A stretch of DNA of 64,000 nucleotides, taken from positions 28,694,912-28,758,911 of the forward strand of contig OY294067.1 in assembly GCA_958510875.1 (NCBI GenBank). The letters run 5' to 3'. Position 1 is the first letter of the stretch; each line of letters begins with the position of its first letter. The translations under genes were made by a program, and so were the position numbers. Positions 22,045 through 54,699 of the stretch are shown here, piece after piece. The stretch comes from Endomychus coccineus. Taxonomy: Eukaryota > Arthropoda > Insecta > Coleoptera > Endomychidae. The notes under the pieces were generated by a model. It saw only the letters and a program-made list of their open reading frames with translations, ran no database searches and was not told the DNA's origin.

Positions 22045-22697
22045 ATGAATCAGTAATTATTTATCACCTTCAATGCTTAAGTGATGTATTTGAATTTTGT
22101 ATATACGGTATAGTTGATGTGAAATCTGTTACTACCCTGTTGAATTCAATATCTCTAATCTTTTCATAAGTTCGGCAAGTATTGAATTTTATTATCTTGA
22201 TAAAATTGGTCCTATCATTGAATGTATATATTACCTTTGGATTGAAGTTGTTTGTTTTCAATAGGATTTCGTATATTGGAAGAGTTTTTTGGATTTTTCA
22301 TTGAACTTGTTTTATTTTCAATGATTCAAAAATAGTGATCTCTACAGGTGGATTATTATTCCCCCAATAACAAAGTATTGTATATTTGCTAGAATGAGAA
22401 AGATTTTTCAAAACTAACAATCTCTTCCAGAATGTAGCAGATTGTATCAAATACAGCTCAAGCTTAAGCATTGACACTTTCATTTCACATTTACAGTATT
22501 TTCCTTGACCATTTTGTTAAAATTGATTTATTTTATTTTCAATGAATAGTACCACTAATAATAGTTAGAATAAGAATATATTGTGATACCTATTTTTTAA
22601 ATAAATTTTATTATGACACACTTTTTTATTTTGGAAGTAACAGTTCCTATCAAACCTTATGTCATCCCCTCTTAAGTGTCCTCATGTCATCTACTCC

Positions 22698-22977
22698 ATC
22701 TTAGAATAGAGGTATTGAGCTCCATAAAGCCGATGTATTTAGTATGCAACCGTTTAAGAAGAATCTCCGGATAAATAATCGTAATAATTAACCCCCTTTA
22801 TCGGACGCCCCGCCCATCCTATAGACTGCGCATAAATAAATACTGAGCAGAAATTATCCATGCAACGCAAACCTGAAAAAACGGGAGCATCTCGCTTCGA
22901 GTGGGCGGAGCGTAATTCCGAGTTTTTTTCTTAAACGGTTGCAAGGAAAAGGTCACACAATACCTCTACTCTAAGAT
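22698..22977. repeat. 280-bp MITE
   Basis: Ends are ATCTTAGAATAGAGGTATTG and the complement of CAATACCTCTACTCTAAGAT, one mismatch in 20. Further in, GCAACCGTTTAAGAA pairs with TTCTTAAACGGTTGC, so the inverted repeats are interrupted and reach at least 60 bp. The interior is GC-richer and non-coding. It sits between PISD and HELQ. Confidence 0.75.
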
Positions 22978-22979
22978 CT

Positions 22980-23830
22980 CTATGTCTACACCGCGTGATA
23001 TTTCAATTTCACTTATTTCATTATCCGAAAAATTTGTTCACAGGAATCATGTTTACGTAATGAAATCTACTCATCTGATAATTACAAATGTTCTATGTGG
23101 ATTCTACCTTCTCAGTATTTTTAACGAAGAATTGCTCGTACGCGTCAATGAGAGTTTATATCGTAATCTTGTGGTCTTTTCTAGGGACTTAATAAGATAA
23201 TTTTTTCAACTAACAATAAATTGCCGAGTTGTTACAAAGAGTTTTATATATAGAGTAGACAAGTTGTGTGTTAGGCCTAGGAAGGTGCTGGTAAGTTGAT
23301 GGACATTCTGTCGTCGCACATGTAGTGTGCTCTCACTCGCACGGTCTCCCCTTCTACACCGAATTGTTTACTTTCACGAAGGTGTTAAAATCAAATAGGC
23401 GCACTTTTTAAAGTTATGAAGCAGAAGAGGTACTATAAAGAAAATTATAAAAAGAGAAAAAAATTATAACAAATCGATATTTTATTAAAAATAATTCATA
23501 ATTTATATAATTTATTTTTATTTATTGACCCGCAAACATTATCATACGGGTACATAATTGTCGTATTTGTTTATTTTTAATATTATTATCATTAATTGTT
23601 TTAGACTCATAACAGCCTAACATTAACGTATATTTCTACAATTTTTTCAATTAAACTATACTTAAATAAATTATTTGGTAATTTTTTTAATATTTAAATT
23701 ACAAGATCATTAAATATATTAACTTTAAATAAATATTGTTAATTTTGAAGAATTATTTCTTCTGCTGTGTAACAAATATACAATACATCATTAGTGGGAT
23801 GGTTACACTCCTCAATTTCTTTTTTTACAT
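22980..23830. other. intergenic, no feature recognised
   Basis: AT-rich spacer. I see no gene, no paired ends and no match to other repeats in the window. Confidence 0.4.
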
Positions 23831-23837
23831 AAAGTTT

Positions 23838-24050
23838 CTAACTGAATTGGTCGAGGTGGACACCATTTACGCCCTGTTCGATCTCCAGGTTTGAACCCCG
23901 TGGATTATTTCATAAACCGGATAATCGATTGGTGCAATTTATTTAGACACGACCATGGTGATTTTGAAATAGTTCGGCAGGCAATGAGAAGATTGGATGC
24001 ATGCATCCTAGCTGGTGGTACTCATTTTCAACAGTTATTGTAGGTTAAGA
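23838..24050 (+). pseudogene. Tc1/mariner-type transposase, C-terminal fragment
   Basis: One frame reads IGRGGHHLRPVRSPGLNPVD, then YFINRIIDWCNLF, and ends GGTHFQQLL before a stop. The RSPxLNPxD block carries the third catalytic acid of IS630-Tc1-mariner transposases, and a terminal THFQQLL is usual for the same group, to which the 39953 element belongs. The N-terminal two-thirds are absent. Confidence 0.6.
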
Positions 24051-24727
24051 CGCTTTACATGTAATACAAGAATTGTGGACGAAATCCAATGTTTTATTTA
24101 CACCAACATCAACCCTTTTATTGAAATAAACATTCAATGCGAAAAAGGTTATAGCCCCGTACCTTCGAAACAAAGTTGCTCTCCGAAAAGCATCAAAGGA
24201 CAAAATGTTTTTAAAATAACACATGGAGTGACCCCTTGAATTTTTGCAGTATTTTTACTCATAGCTTAATAGAGTAGAGTATGGGTTGGCTAAACCCCCT
24301 GAATATGAATTCCAGTATACTCCATTTTCTGACGAATTCAATGTTGAACCTGCATCGTTAATTCTAGCCCAGGCGGTTAGACCAGGCCAGGCTCTCATAT
24401 TCTCTTGTTTCCAATAGCGTAGGATCGAAACTCCAAGAGGCAATGTTATCGCAGGCTAGTTTTTTTATTTCTCGTAGGTTAGTTTTTAAATTTTTATATA
24501 TTTTTGGTAATACTTGGTTAGTAGGTTATTCAGAAGTATGTTTTTGTAATTGATTGATTTTCCTTGCCCTTGTAAAACTTGCAGCGCTTGCACATGTGAT
24601 GGAATACATCGTAGAAAACATAAAGTGGAATACATTTCAGAATTTAACGTTTCGTTTTTTCTAGTACCTTACAGAAGCACTAAAAACCCTTCCATGTTTA
24701 ACATAGATAACTCCGCTTTGTTTAAAG

Positions 24728-25152
24728 CACGGTCGTATACACAGATCTGGAAACTCTATGGTTGACTTGAGTCTCTTACGGGTCGCCTAACTCGTAGTCC
24801 CTGGCTCAGCCACCAGCTACGCTTGGATCACGAAGTGGTAAGCATCCACTTTTTTCGCATTTCCGCATCTTTCGGCAATTTAAAAACAGAAGTAAGAAAC
24901 TACAAAAGTGTAAAGCAAGAAGCTTTACACTTTTGTACCCCGTTTTGCATTTCGGCACAATGCACGATTTCGTAATTTGTTTCTAAAAACGCAGGTATTC
25001 CTTGTGTTGACAAGTCAACTGACAGTTGTCAGAAAATACTCCTACGTGACGACTTTTGGTACTACGGGCCAGTCGACTGAGTCGACGCTTAGCGGACTCA
25101 CTGCTCACATAGAAAACAACCTCGTGTTTCCAGACCTGTGTATTCGACCGTG
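24728..25152 (-). mobile_element. short P-superfamily-like element with THAP fragment
   Basis: A 425-bp element with inverted ends CACGGTCGTATACACAGATC and CACGGTCGAATACACAGGTC (read inward), flanked by a perfect 8-bp direct duplication GTTTAAAG (24720-24727 and 25153-25160). The - strand carries part of a THAP zinc-finger exon (VPKCKTGYKS), broken by a small inverted duplication around 24920. THAP domain plus 8-bp duplication points to the P-element superfamily. The transposase catalytic region is absent, so it is non-autonomous. Related copies: 56160-56575, 63638 to the window end, and the larger 54700-56104. Confidence 0.75.
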
Positions 25153-25436
25153 GTTTAAAGATCAGACCTCTGGAACTGAATTTAAGAAACAAGGAGGAAG
25201 ACTTCTTGGGTAGAAACAAAGCATTGAATAAGATAAAAGAGCATAATATAACAAATGTCTATACTGTGGTTAATATTATTATAATCTGTGGTAAGAGAGG
25301 TAATCAAAATCAAATAGAAATAATAATAGGTTTGAGTTTGAATTTTGTAAGTATTTTGATTTCTTGTACTGAAAATGTGAGGAGAACACCTAAAGCGTCT
25401 ATTCAATACATTTAATCCGTTCTAAACTCTGACGTC

Positions 25437-47479
<22,043 letters not shown>

Positions 47480-47652
47480 TCTAGTTCCATTCACAAAGTT
47501 ATATAGTTGTATGTTGTATATTTTTAGAACATTGAAACTTTTTGAGACTGTTATTATTTAACTAATTAATTATTTATTTTTCTACAAACCACACAATAGT
47601 TTCCTCTCCCACAACACTAGGTAAATAAGTAGAAATCAATTATATTTATAGC

Positions 47653-47658
47653 TTTATT
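47653..47658 (-). terminator. RRP8 polyadenylation signal
   Basis: AATAAA on the - strand, about 55 bases after the RRP8 stop. It lies in the 233-bp space between the convergent HELQ and RRP8 stops. Confidence 0.5.
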
Positions 47659-47712
47659 GCATTTGGTATTCTATAACATATTTGATTTTAGATTACTTAT
47701 GATACCTATTTT

Positions 47713-49519
47713 CTATCGTCTCTTGTAGAGGCAAGGATATAAACTTAATGTCGGTAGTTTCCCGGGTTTTTTAACATCATTAACTTTTTTGAAATCCAAA
47801 AAATAGAACAGGTTATGTGATAAATCTTTCCAACTGTTCTTGAAACCAAAGTGTTGAATTCCAAGTATAAAACTTTCAATATTATCAAAACGACTTTCCA
47901 CCTCTGCAATTTTTAGCAAGCCTCTGGAAATATAATGTGTTAATACTGAAATATATTTTGAGTTATAAGTATTTACCCTATTTTTAATATCCTGTTTGCT
48001 TCACGAATATAATCATGTAAATTGGTACCCATTAGTGACAAACAAAAAACAACAACATCCACACTATTATTTGTTAAAGGAACGTTAGCCATATCGCAAG
48101 CTGTTACGTCATCATTTAGGGACATTAAATCAAAAGAATGGACTTTTTGTTCAACTGACTTTGATAATCGTGCCTCTCCACAACCAAAATCTGCAACTTC
48201 ATGTGTTTTGGGCCTAAAAGATAATTGATATTATAATAAAACGAGACTCATTGGGATGGTTCAATATTTGTGACATTTGGGTTTGAAATTAAATTTATTT
48301 ATATAATAATGATGATTATAACAATAGATACACCTGCGATTGATAATCCTGAGGAATAAACTAACATGGTGGTGAGTTGAATATTTTTTTTAGTGCAATA
48401 TATTTATAGGACATGTTCATATAGTTTGAGCAATTTTTTTCCTGTAGTACTCAACAAACCCCAGACACCCATTTTTCTGTGGTTTAGAAGAAGCTATGTA
48501 AGCATAATCTCTTCTTGAGGTATAATTTTACCCAAAAAAATATAAATCTATCGATCACCCAGAGATTGCCAATTTAATAAAATAAGATGATTGTGGTCTG
48601 ACTGCCTGAGTTTTTATACCTACTTTTGGAGTAAACGTTTTAGTTTCCAGTATGAAGAACTATTTTGTATTGTGCTTTCTTGGTCAATGACCAAGTTCAA
48701 AAATGGAGGTCGCGGGTGGTAGCACAATTCAATTAAGGGATGTAATCTGATGCTCTGGGGATTCATCATCCCACTCACTGTCTTTGCATAATAATAATTT
48801 GAAATTAGTGATAACTTTTTATAAACTACTTACATTTTCTGCACACTTTTGATTATGACGTCTAATGGATTCAAAGGCCAAGTATTTATTTGCTGTCTGT
48901 ACCCTTCGTGATATGCTTTGAAAGAATCAGGATCTTTATTAAAGAGTTTTTGGGCATCTTTACCTTCTGCTGAATAAATTTGTTCATTTAGGTATCTAAA
49001 TCTTGCTGCCTTTAATTTTTCCAACATTTTTTGCCTCAGAGTAATTATGGGTTTGTCCTTTTTCTTAGATCCGTTTTGAACCGTGACAATTTTTGTTATT
49101 TTTAGTTTAGGCGTATTTACTGATTTTTCCTCTGAAACATCCTGTTTCTCATTATGCCTCCTCTTGCATTTCTTCTTTTTCTCTCTAGTTCTCTTTTCTG
49201 ACCCTTGTTCATTCGGTTTATGTGGGTGCTGTTCCTTAATGGCATGCCCTCCCAGTTTTGCTGGGAATGAAGAATCGCGTAATTTTTGTTTGTTTTTCTT
49301 CTCTTTCGATATCTTTTTTGCGGACTGTTCTCCATTATACGCTAGGTTAACACTTTTAGTATGCAGTTTATTTGCTGAAACGGAAGACTTGTTTGGTTTA
49401 ACCTTTTTATATTTTTCTGATTGATGTGTATCATTCTTGATTGTTTTGGCTTTGAAAGCATTTGTGTGTAGATTCCTTTTGTTTTTCTTTTGTTTCCTTA
49501 GTAATTTCCCCTTTCTGTC
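47713..49519 (-). CDS. RRP8: ribosomal RNA-processing protein 8 (first exon not found)
   Basis: Nucleolar SAM-dependent methyltransferase (nucleomethylin) that makes N1-methyladenosine in large-subunit rRNA and takes part in rDNA silencing. Three exons join in frame: 49519-48834, 48213-47977 and 47923-47713 (377 residues plus TAG). The long first visible exon is Lys-rich with nucleolar-type basic stretches ([20 protein letters not shown]), then [18 protein letters not shown], the family signature, and [10 protein letters not shown]. The next exon has the SAM motif [23 protein letters not shown] and [17 protein letters not shown]; the last has [13 protein letters not shown] and ends YPCLYKRR. 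The exon at 49519 opens in phase 0 after an acceptor with no Met, so a short 5' exon is missing. Converges on HELQ. Confidence 0.93.
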
Positions 49520-49689
49520 CTAAATAACAACCAAATCATTATTTCCAAACAACATAAGAATAAAATATTTATCCTATTCACGAATATGCCAATGAAACTG
49601 ATATTAAGAAAATAACTATAAATATATTTAACGGTAGGTAGCAAAAGACCGACCACAGAAATCCTTTGCTACACATTGATTGTATTTGA

Positions 49690-50040
49690 ATAATACAATA
49701 ACTTTACTTCGTACGCCCATATACATGAGATTAAACCAGTCACATAATAATATCAAAAGTGTAAATCATATAAATACACAATGCAGAAACAAATACTAGA
49801 AATAGCGAATATTATAGAATGACTGGAGTTTATTACATAGCAGGAAATTCATTTAATAATTCATGATTTAAAAATGTACATTATAATAACCTTTAGTTGC
49901 AAAAAATGTCTTACTCTACGTTTAAGTAATGTTTTTTATGGCATTGGACAGTACAACTTAGTTGGCATAGAAGATACTTTTTTGAAAGGAACTAGAGCTA
50001 TGTGTGAATAATTGTCTTGTGAGATCCATATCTTGTAAAA
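49690..50040 (-). repeat. dispersed repeat, copy 2
   Basis: Inverted match of 10930-11330 (TTCGTACGCCCATATACATG and further blocks through AGACAATTATTCACACATAG on the - strand). Upstream of RRP8. Confidence 0.5.
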
Positions 50041-50138
50041 TGGTCATGATATTCAATTGATTCACAGTGAATTTATTTGAAAATTATGCATTAGTATGCA
50101 TAGTGAAATACAAACACATTTCGTGTAAGAAAGTCAAT

Positions 50139-50525
50139 AGACAAAGTTTTTGGTTCGCCAGGTTGAACAGTGACAACACGTCCGTAGTCTCAGACAACTG
50201 TTTCGCCCTTCTCATTGGGCTCATCAGAGAGACGAGGCAGACGTGAAGTCACTGATCAACCAACTCCGAAAATGATTTAATAAATCACCTTCAAAGTGTT
50301 TGGCGAACCAGAAGTTCCAACACCATCTGCCGGAAAGCAGATGTCCCACTGAGAATGCAATTGACAATGCTACGCATTGATAAAGGAGTTCTAGCCATTC
50401 AAAGAATCGACGGGGAAACTGTTGGAAATACTGCCGCCAGGTGACGGTCCCTGAACAATAAACAGCTGTCTAAGACTATAGATGGTGTTGTCACTGTTCA
50501 ACCTGGTGAACCAAAAGCTTTGTCT
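50139..50525. mobile_element. 387-bp palindromic element carrying a hammerhead motif
   Basis: Ends AGACAAAGTTTTTGGTTCGC and the complement of GGTGAACCAAAAGCTTTGTCT; inverted arms of about 60 bp include GGTTGAACAGTGACAACAC. The left arm contains a complete hammerhead core on the - strand (next entry); the right arm keeps the outer arm but not the core. No coding region. A Penelope-related or retrozyme-like non-autonomous element is the most likely type, by inference. Confidence 0.65.
50187..50233 (-). ncRNA. type I hammerhead ribozyme motif
   Basis: On the - strand, in order: GTCTCT, CTGATGA, GCCC-AATGAGAA-GGGC, GAAAC, AGTT, GTC, TGAGAC. CTGATGA and GAAA match the invariant core, GCCC/GGGC forms a perfect 4-bp stem II directly against it, AC/GT with the AGTT loop forms the minimal stem III, GTC is the preferred cleavage triplet, and GTCTC/GAGAC forms open stem I (one T-T mismatch next to the core). 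Every expected part is present with no extra base. Activity was not tested. Confidence 0.75.
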
Positions 50526-50879
50526 ATGCATTTGTACATAAACAGGGATGGAAACGTCAAGATTTGATGTTTTATATATAAAGATCGGTTTACATGAATT
50601 TCGATGTCATTCCGTAGATCAAACGAATTATTCTTTTTGTTTTGTAAAATAATCTATTGCAGCTGGCTGCATTTCCCCAAATATTTTCATTATAGTTCAA
50701 TATAGAGAACTAATGCGTAGTAAACATTTTTTTCATTTGAATGTAGTATCACATAAAACGCCTTTGACATTTTGACTATGTACTATTGTTTTCCGTATGA
50801 ATAACTAAGAAAGTCGTAGATTATTTATAAAGAGAGACCATTCATGATTACATCAGATTTATGTAGTGAAAGAATTTTT

Positions 50880-51330
50880 CTATCAAACTGGATGCATACA
50901 GTTTTCTTGCTGTTGGAGACTAATTTATTCTTATTGCACCATATAATAAATTCATTACACATTGTTTACATTAATTTTAAGTTCTTCGAGGGACTTTCCA
51001 GTTACCGCTATAGAACAATCATCAGCAAAAACAATTATGCATATTGCGGATTTTAAATGCGAGGGCAAATGATTAATAAAAAGCAGAAATATTAACAGTC
51101 CTAAAACAGTGCCCTATGGAATACCCATATTGAGCTGGTGCAATTCCGAACTCTTTTTCAATGTCAACAAACATTTTGCAATTTTCCATATATGATAACG
51201 TCCATAATAGTACACTACCTCGAATACCGGACTGTAGATTTTCCAGAACCAAAATCTGCTGTTTGAAGAATAACGCTGAAACTCGAGTAACGGAAGTTAT
51301 AAATAAAACTGACATCAACGTAGTAATTTT
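50880..51330 (-). pseudogene. non-LTR reverse transcriptase fragment
   Basis: On the - strand: LQSGIRGSVLLWTLSYMENC, then (after a frame change) GIP-stop-GTVLGLLIFLLFINHL and IIVFADDCSIAVTGKSLEEL. The block order G-I-P-x-G-T-V-L-G then FADD is that of Jockey/CR1-type reverse transcriptases. The Gln of PQG has become a stop. Short and dead. Confidence 0.7.
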
Positions 51331-51339
51331 ACAATATGG

Positions 51340-51635
51340 ATAGGTATTTAATTTTGTTTGTAGACATGTCTACATTTTCTCTTTTGTCCCGTCATGATTT
51401 ATGAGTTGTTATCTCGATAGTGATTGTCACCCGCCTATCGTCAAATCTTTACTTATGATCGTTTTACGAATTCTTGATGTTGTATTTGTCTATTTTATAC
51501 AGCAAAATGATTCCTATTTGCAAATTGAAACCATAAAATAAAATATCCAATGTTTTTTTTTTTCATTTTCTATTCACTTCCGCAATTTATGGTCCAATAA
51601 GTAGTTCTTTACTACTCTATATATACTTTTTTTTA
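51340..51635. other. intergenic, no feature recognised
   Basis: AT-rich spacer between two retroelement fragments. Confidence 0.4.
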
Positions 51636-52690
51636 ATTAATACCTGGTGCTGCGCTCCATAGTCGAAGTATAAAGATCAGCTGGAGCCTCCCTTCTACTC
51701 TTTAAAATTCGAGTGCAAGCTGATTGGTCGTTTATTTTCACTTATTTAATGTTATTGACGACGACATAATATGATGTTGTTACGTTCCGGCGACATCGCA
51801 GCAATCGCGCCAGAAAAACCAAATCAGTTAACCAAAGCTACTCCTCCCCACCGGTCGATAAGTAGCTTCAGGTTCCTAAATCGTGTGCCCTAAGTAGTCT
51901 TGTTGAACCCAGAATGACTGCCTTCTGCATCCAGTCTATCAAGATTCTTACAGGCCGGAATGATCTCAAAGTTCGAACGCAGCGAAGACCGAATTCCGCC
52001 TAAAACACCAATGATCAGAAGATCTTTGTGGCATGGGTATAGCGTGCGAAGCTCGAACCGGAGATCTTGATACTTTGTTCATTTTTCCTCCTTTTTGGAG
52101 GCTATGTCCTTCTCTGCCGGATCAGTGAATTCGATGACATACATAGTCTTGGTTTGTTTATCGAGAACGTCAGACCTATTTGGTTGTATGGACCTGACGG
52201 TCGGAAAAGGATAATTACAGTAACACTAGCATTTTAGCTTCCGACAACGGACTCAATATCTCCTGGCATGCAAGGTAGCACCGGCTCTTGGCCTATTCCG
52301 TTCGAGTGCCTTAGATGGTAATACAGCACCCGTGGGGCCGCATTATGGCGATGGGTATTCGCCGAGGCAGATTCTGCCGGACATGCAGGCAGTAAAGCGT
52401 CTTGGGCGCCTTTCGACAGGCCCTGTAGCTGACACCAGGAACCTGCATACCCATCACGTTGCGGCGATAGACCTAGGTGTTGATTACTCCATCTTGGCAA
52501 GCTGCGGTAAATCCCCCGGTCTTTGATGTAAGCCCGGCTAATCTTATATAGCCGAAGGTCAACCTGGTTGACAAGCCGAGCGTTTCGGTAGAAAACGCTA
52601 TGTATTAGCTTGTCAGCATGCCGCCTGACCATTAGATCTTGCTCCGCGGCATTTATTTGGGCTTTCAGGCGTGAAGTGATATGAAGGATG
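51636..52690 (-). pseudogene. non-LTR retrotransposon, degraded 3' coding region
   Basis: A GC-richer 1-kb block. On the - strand it reads FYRNARLVNQVDLRLYKISR, ACRKAPKTLY-like pieces, then RSDVLDKQTKTMYVIEFTDP and LLIIGVLGGIRSSLR, followed by RLDAEGSHSGFNKTT-like remnants. That order (a knuckle region, then VDKxxKxxxVIDF and PIVIGALG) resembles the C-terminal region of R4/Dong-type and related non-LTR ORFs. Many stops. The clade is tentative. Confidence 0.5.
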
Positions 52691-52937
52691 AATACTTATA
52701 AATATACATATCTTGAGATATGTTAACGCTTCATGCTCCATCACCTAATATTTTATGTTTACTTTAGTTTTATTAGATGGAATTTTAGTTTTTATTACAG
52801 AGCTATGAAGATGCTTTAATATTAAAGAGAAACGTTACTTATGTAGTTACTTAATACAAATTTATCGTAATACCGACGAAAGAAGTTAACCAAAAAAAAA
52901 TTATGAAAAATTCGTTTCAAGTTTAAACAATTGTTTG

Positions 52938-52943
52938 TTTATT
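52938..52943 (-). terminator. TIM50 polyadenylation signal
   Basis: AATAAA on the - strand, about 26 bases after the TIM50 stop codon. Confidence 0.5.
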
Positions 52944-52968
52944 TTCTGAGTTTACGAACAACTTATGA

Positions 52969-54042
52969 TTACGTTAAAAATGTTGTTTTATGAACTAGTT
53001 TAGGTGCTTCTTCCTTTTGTAATTCAAACATGTCCTTCTGTTTCTGACGGAAAGTAGCTAAGGGATTATCGAAAGTTTGATAATATTTCAGAACTTCCCT
53101 CACATTTTCAATATTATTTTGGGCTATAGTTGTTAGGAAGGAGGTCAGATCTATCAATGAGTTGTCATTATCATCACCTAACCATCGTCCAATATTTAAC
53201 AGGTTATCTTTATGGAATTTGACTGACTCCTCATTCCAATCAATAACAATAACCTTGTTCAAATCCCGATTCAGTTTATCTAAATTTTTCACATGGTGAC
53301 CATCAATAAAATGTGTTGCATCCCTAACTAACTTGTAAGATATCAAATTCTTCTCATCAAGTGCTTCGATTATAGGAAACACTGTCATACCATGTTCAGC
53401 TGTAAAAATCACCACTTCATATAGACCTGCCAAATTTTCCAATAAATAATCTATTCCTGGACGTTTCTTGAATCTCCAGCCAGTCTGATAAGTCCAATCT
53501 GGATGGACTAAAACATCAGTGAGTTCTAGCACTAAAGTATAAGGTGGTTGAAGGAAAGGATATTTCACTGGATCTGGTAACAGTTTATCTCTTGAAGGTT
53601 CTTGAATAAACAATGTAAAATATTTCACTTGGTACAGGCCTCGACAAATGTATTGCAACCATAGAGGTAAATGAGAAAATGTATCTTCAACAATGTTACC
53701 TTCATCATCTAATACTGGTTTGCCATATCCAATTATTAAGTAAGATCCAACAAGAACCACAGACAAGCCTAAACCTAGTAGAGAATATTTTATAGAGCGT
53801 AAAGAATGTTCTGATGTTTGATCTCCAATTCCTTGTGACGAAGTTATTTCTTTTAGATTTTTTTCTGGAACGATGTTAGTGATTTTTGGTTCAACTTTTG
53901 AAGTACATAAAGAGGCACTGGAAACACACAAACTTGGATTTTGATAAAATCCCACTAAACTTGCCCCCTGTATAAAAGTGAATCTTTCATTGTGCTTCAG
54001 TAAACATTTCAATCCAAAGACACATCTCCATTTCAAACCCAT
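52969..54042 (-). CDS. TIMM50: TIM50, mitochondrial import inner membrane translocase subunit
   Basis: Receptor subunit of the TIM23 complex: its intermembrane-space domain takes presequence proteins from TOM and helps close the TIM23 channel. One exon, 357 residues, close to the usual animal length. Residues 1-80 are basic and Ser/Thr-rich (presequence). Residues 87-106 are a membrane helix (SLLGLGLSVVLVGSYLIIGY). The FCP1/NIF-like phosphatase fold spans about 166-310: YTLVLELTDVLVHPDW, GWRFKKRPGIDYLLENL, VVIFTAEHGMTV, VIVIDWNEESV and LDDLTSFL-type end blocks. The DxDx(T/V) catalytic signature is degenerate (E-L-T-D-V), as is normal for TIM50. The start is the first Met, with a stop-rich region upstream. 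Lack of introns stands out next to HELQ. Confidence 0.95.
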   Translation of the reverse strand: MGLKWRCVFGLKCLLKHNERFTFIQGASLVGFYQNPSLCVSSASLCTSKVEPKITNIVPEKNLKEITSSQGIGDQTSEHSLRSIKYSLLGLGLSVVLVGSYLIIGYGKPVLDDEGNIVEDTFSHLPLWLQYICRGLYQVKYFTLFIQEPSRDKLLPDPVKYPFLQPPYTLVLELTDVLVHPDWTYQTGWRFKKRPGIDYLLENLAGLYEVVIFTAEHGMTVFPIIEALDEKNLISYKLVRDATHFIDGHHVKNLDKLNRDLNKVIVIDWNEESVKFHKDNLLNIGRWLGDDNDNSLIDLTSFLTTIAQNNIENVREVLKYYQTFDNPLATFRQKQKDMFELQKEEAPKLVHKTTFLT

Positions 54043-54699
54043 TTGAAAGATAAGATGTAAAATTTTTTATATCATTGACAAAATACTTGCAAGGCAATCT
54101 TGTGAAAACATTATGTTGATTAAAATGGAAACCCAATTTTACCAAAACATAATATAGACATGTCGGTTGTTACCTGAAAAAGCTCTTGGCAAGCTGAATC
54201 ACCTACTACATCATGGTCCCAATTAGGAGTATCGAACTTGAACATATTATTGTGTGCTTATGCTTAGACAAACACCATGTATTTGATTTTTGATTTGAAT
54301 TCGAACAATAAACTAACCTAATTCCTGTACAAATGTAGTAGTCATAGATGAGGGCTAAGTTTAGGTTGTATGTTTTAACCATAGATGTAAAAAATTATAA
54401 ACGTCAAGGTTAAATAGTTATTTAATGTAATTCATCAACGGAAAACCCACATTCAAGTTTTAGAAACATGTTACAAGTTTGATACTATCATATATTTCAT
54501 ATGTTGGTAAGCAGTAGTTGTTATGCCACCCAAAAACTAGGAAAAACATGATTAGAGGAGACCTTTATTTCTGTCATGATTTCAACTATTTCGGCATTAC
54601 GCTTTATACCTCTATGGTTTCAACTGATTCATGATCTATGTTTCGAGAGCGAACGCTGAACAATCTAGAATAAATTAATTTTTCGTTGTCCTTCCAGAC
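54043..54699. other. intergenic upstream of TIM50
   Basis: Presumably holds the TIM50 promoter. I see no TATA-type or other motif that I would defend. Confidence 0.35.

Noticed and set aside
49083..49424. 113-codon Phe/Cys-rich + strand frame
   Set aside because: It is the antisense of the Lys-rich RRP8 exon; composition follows directly from that.
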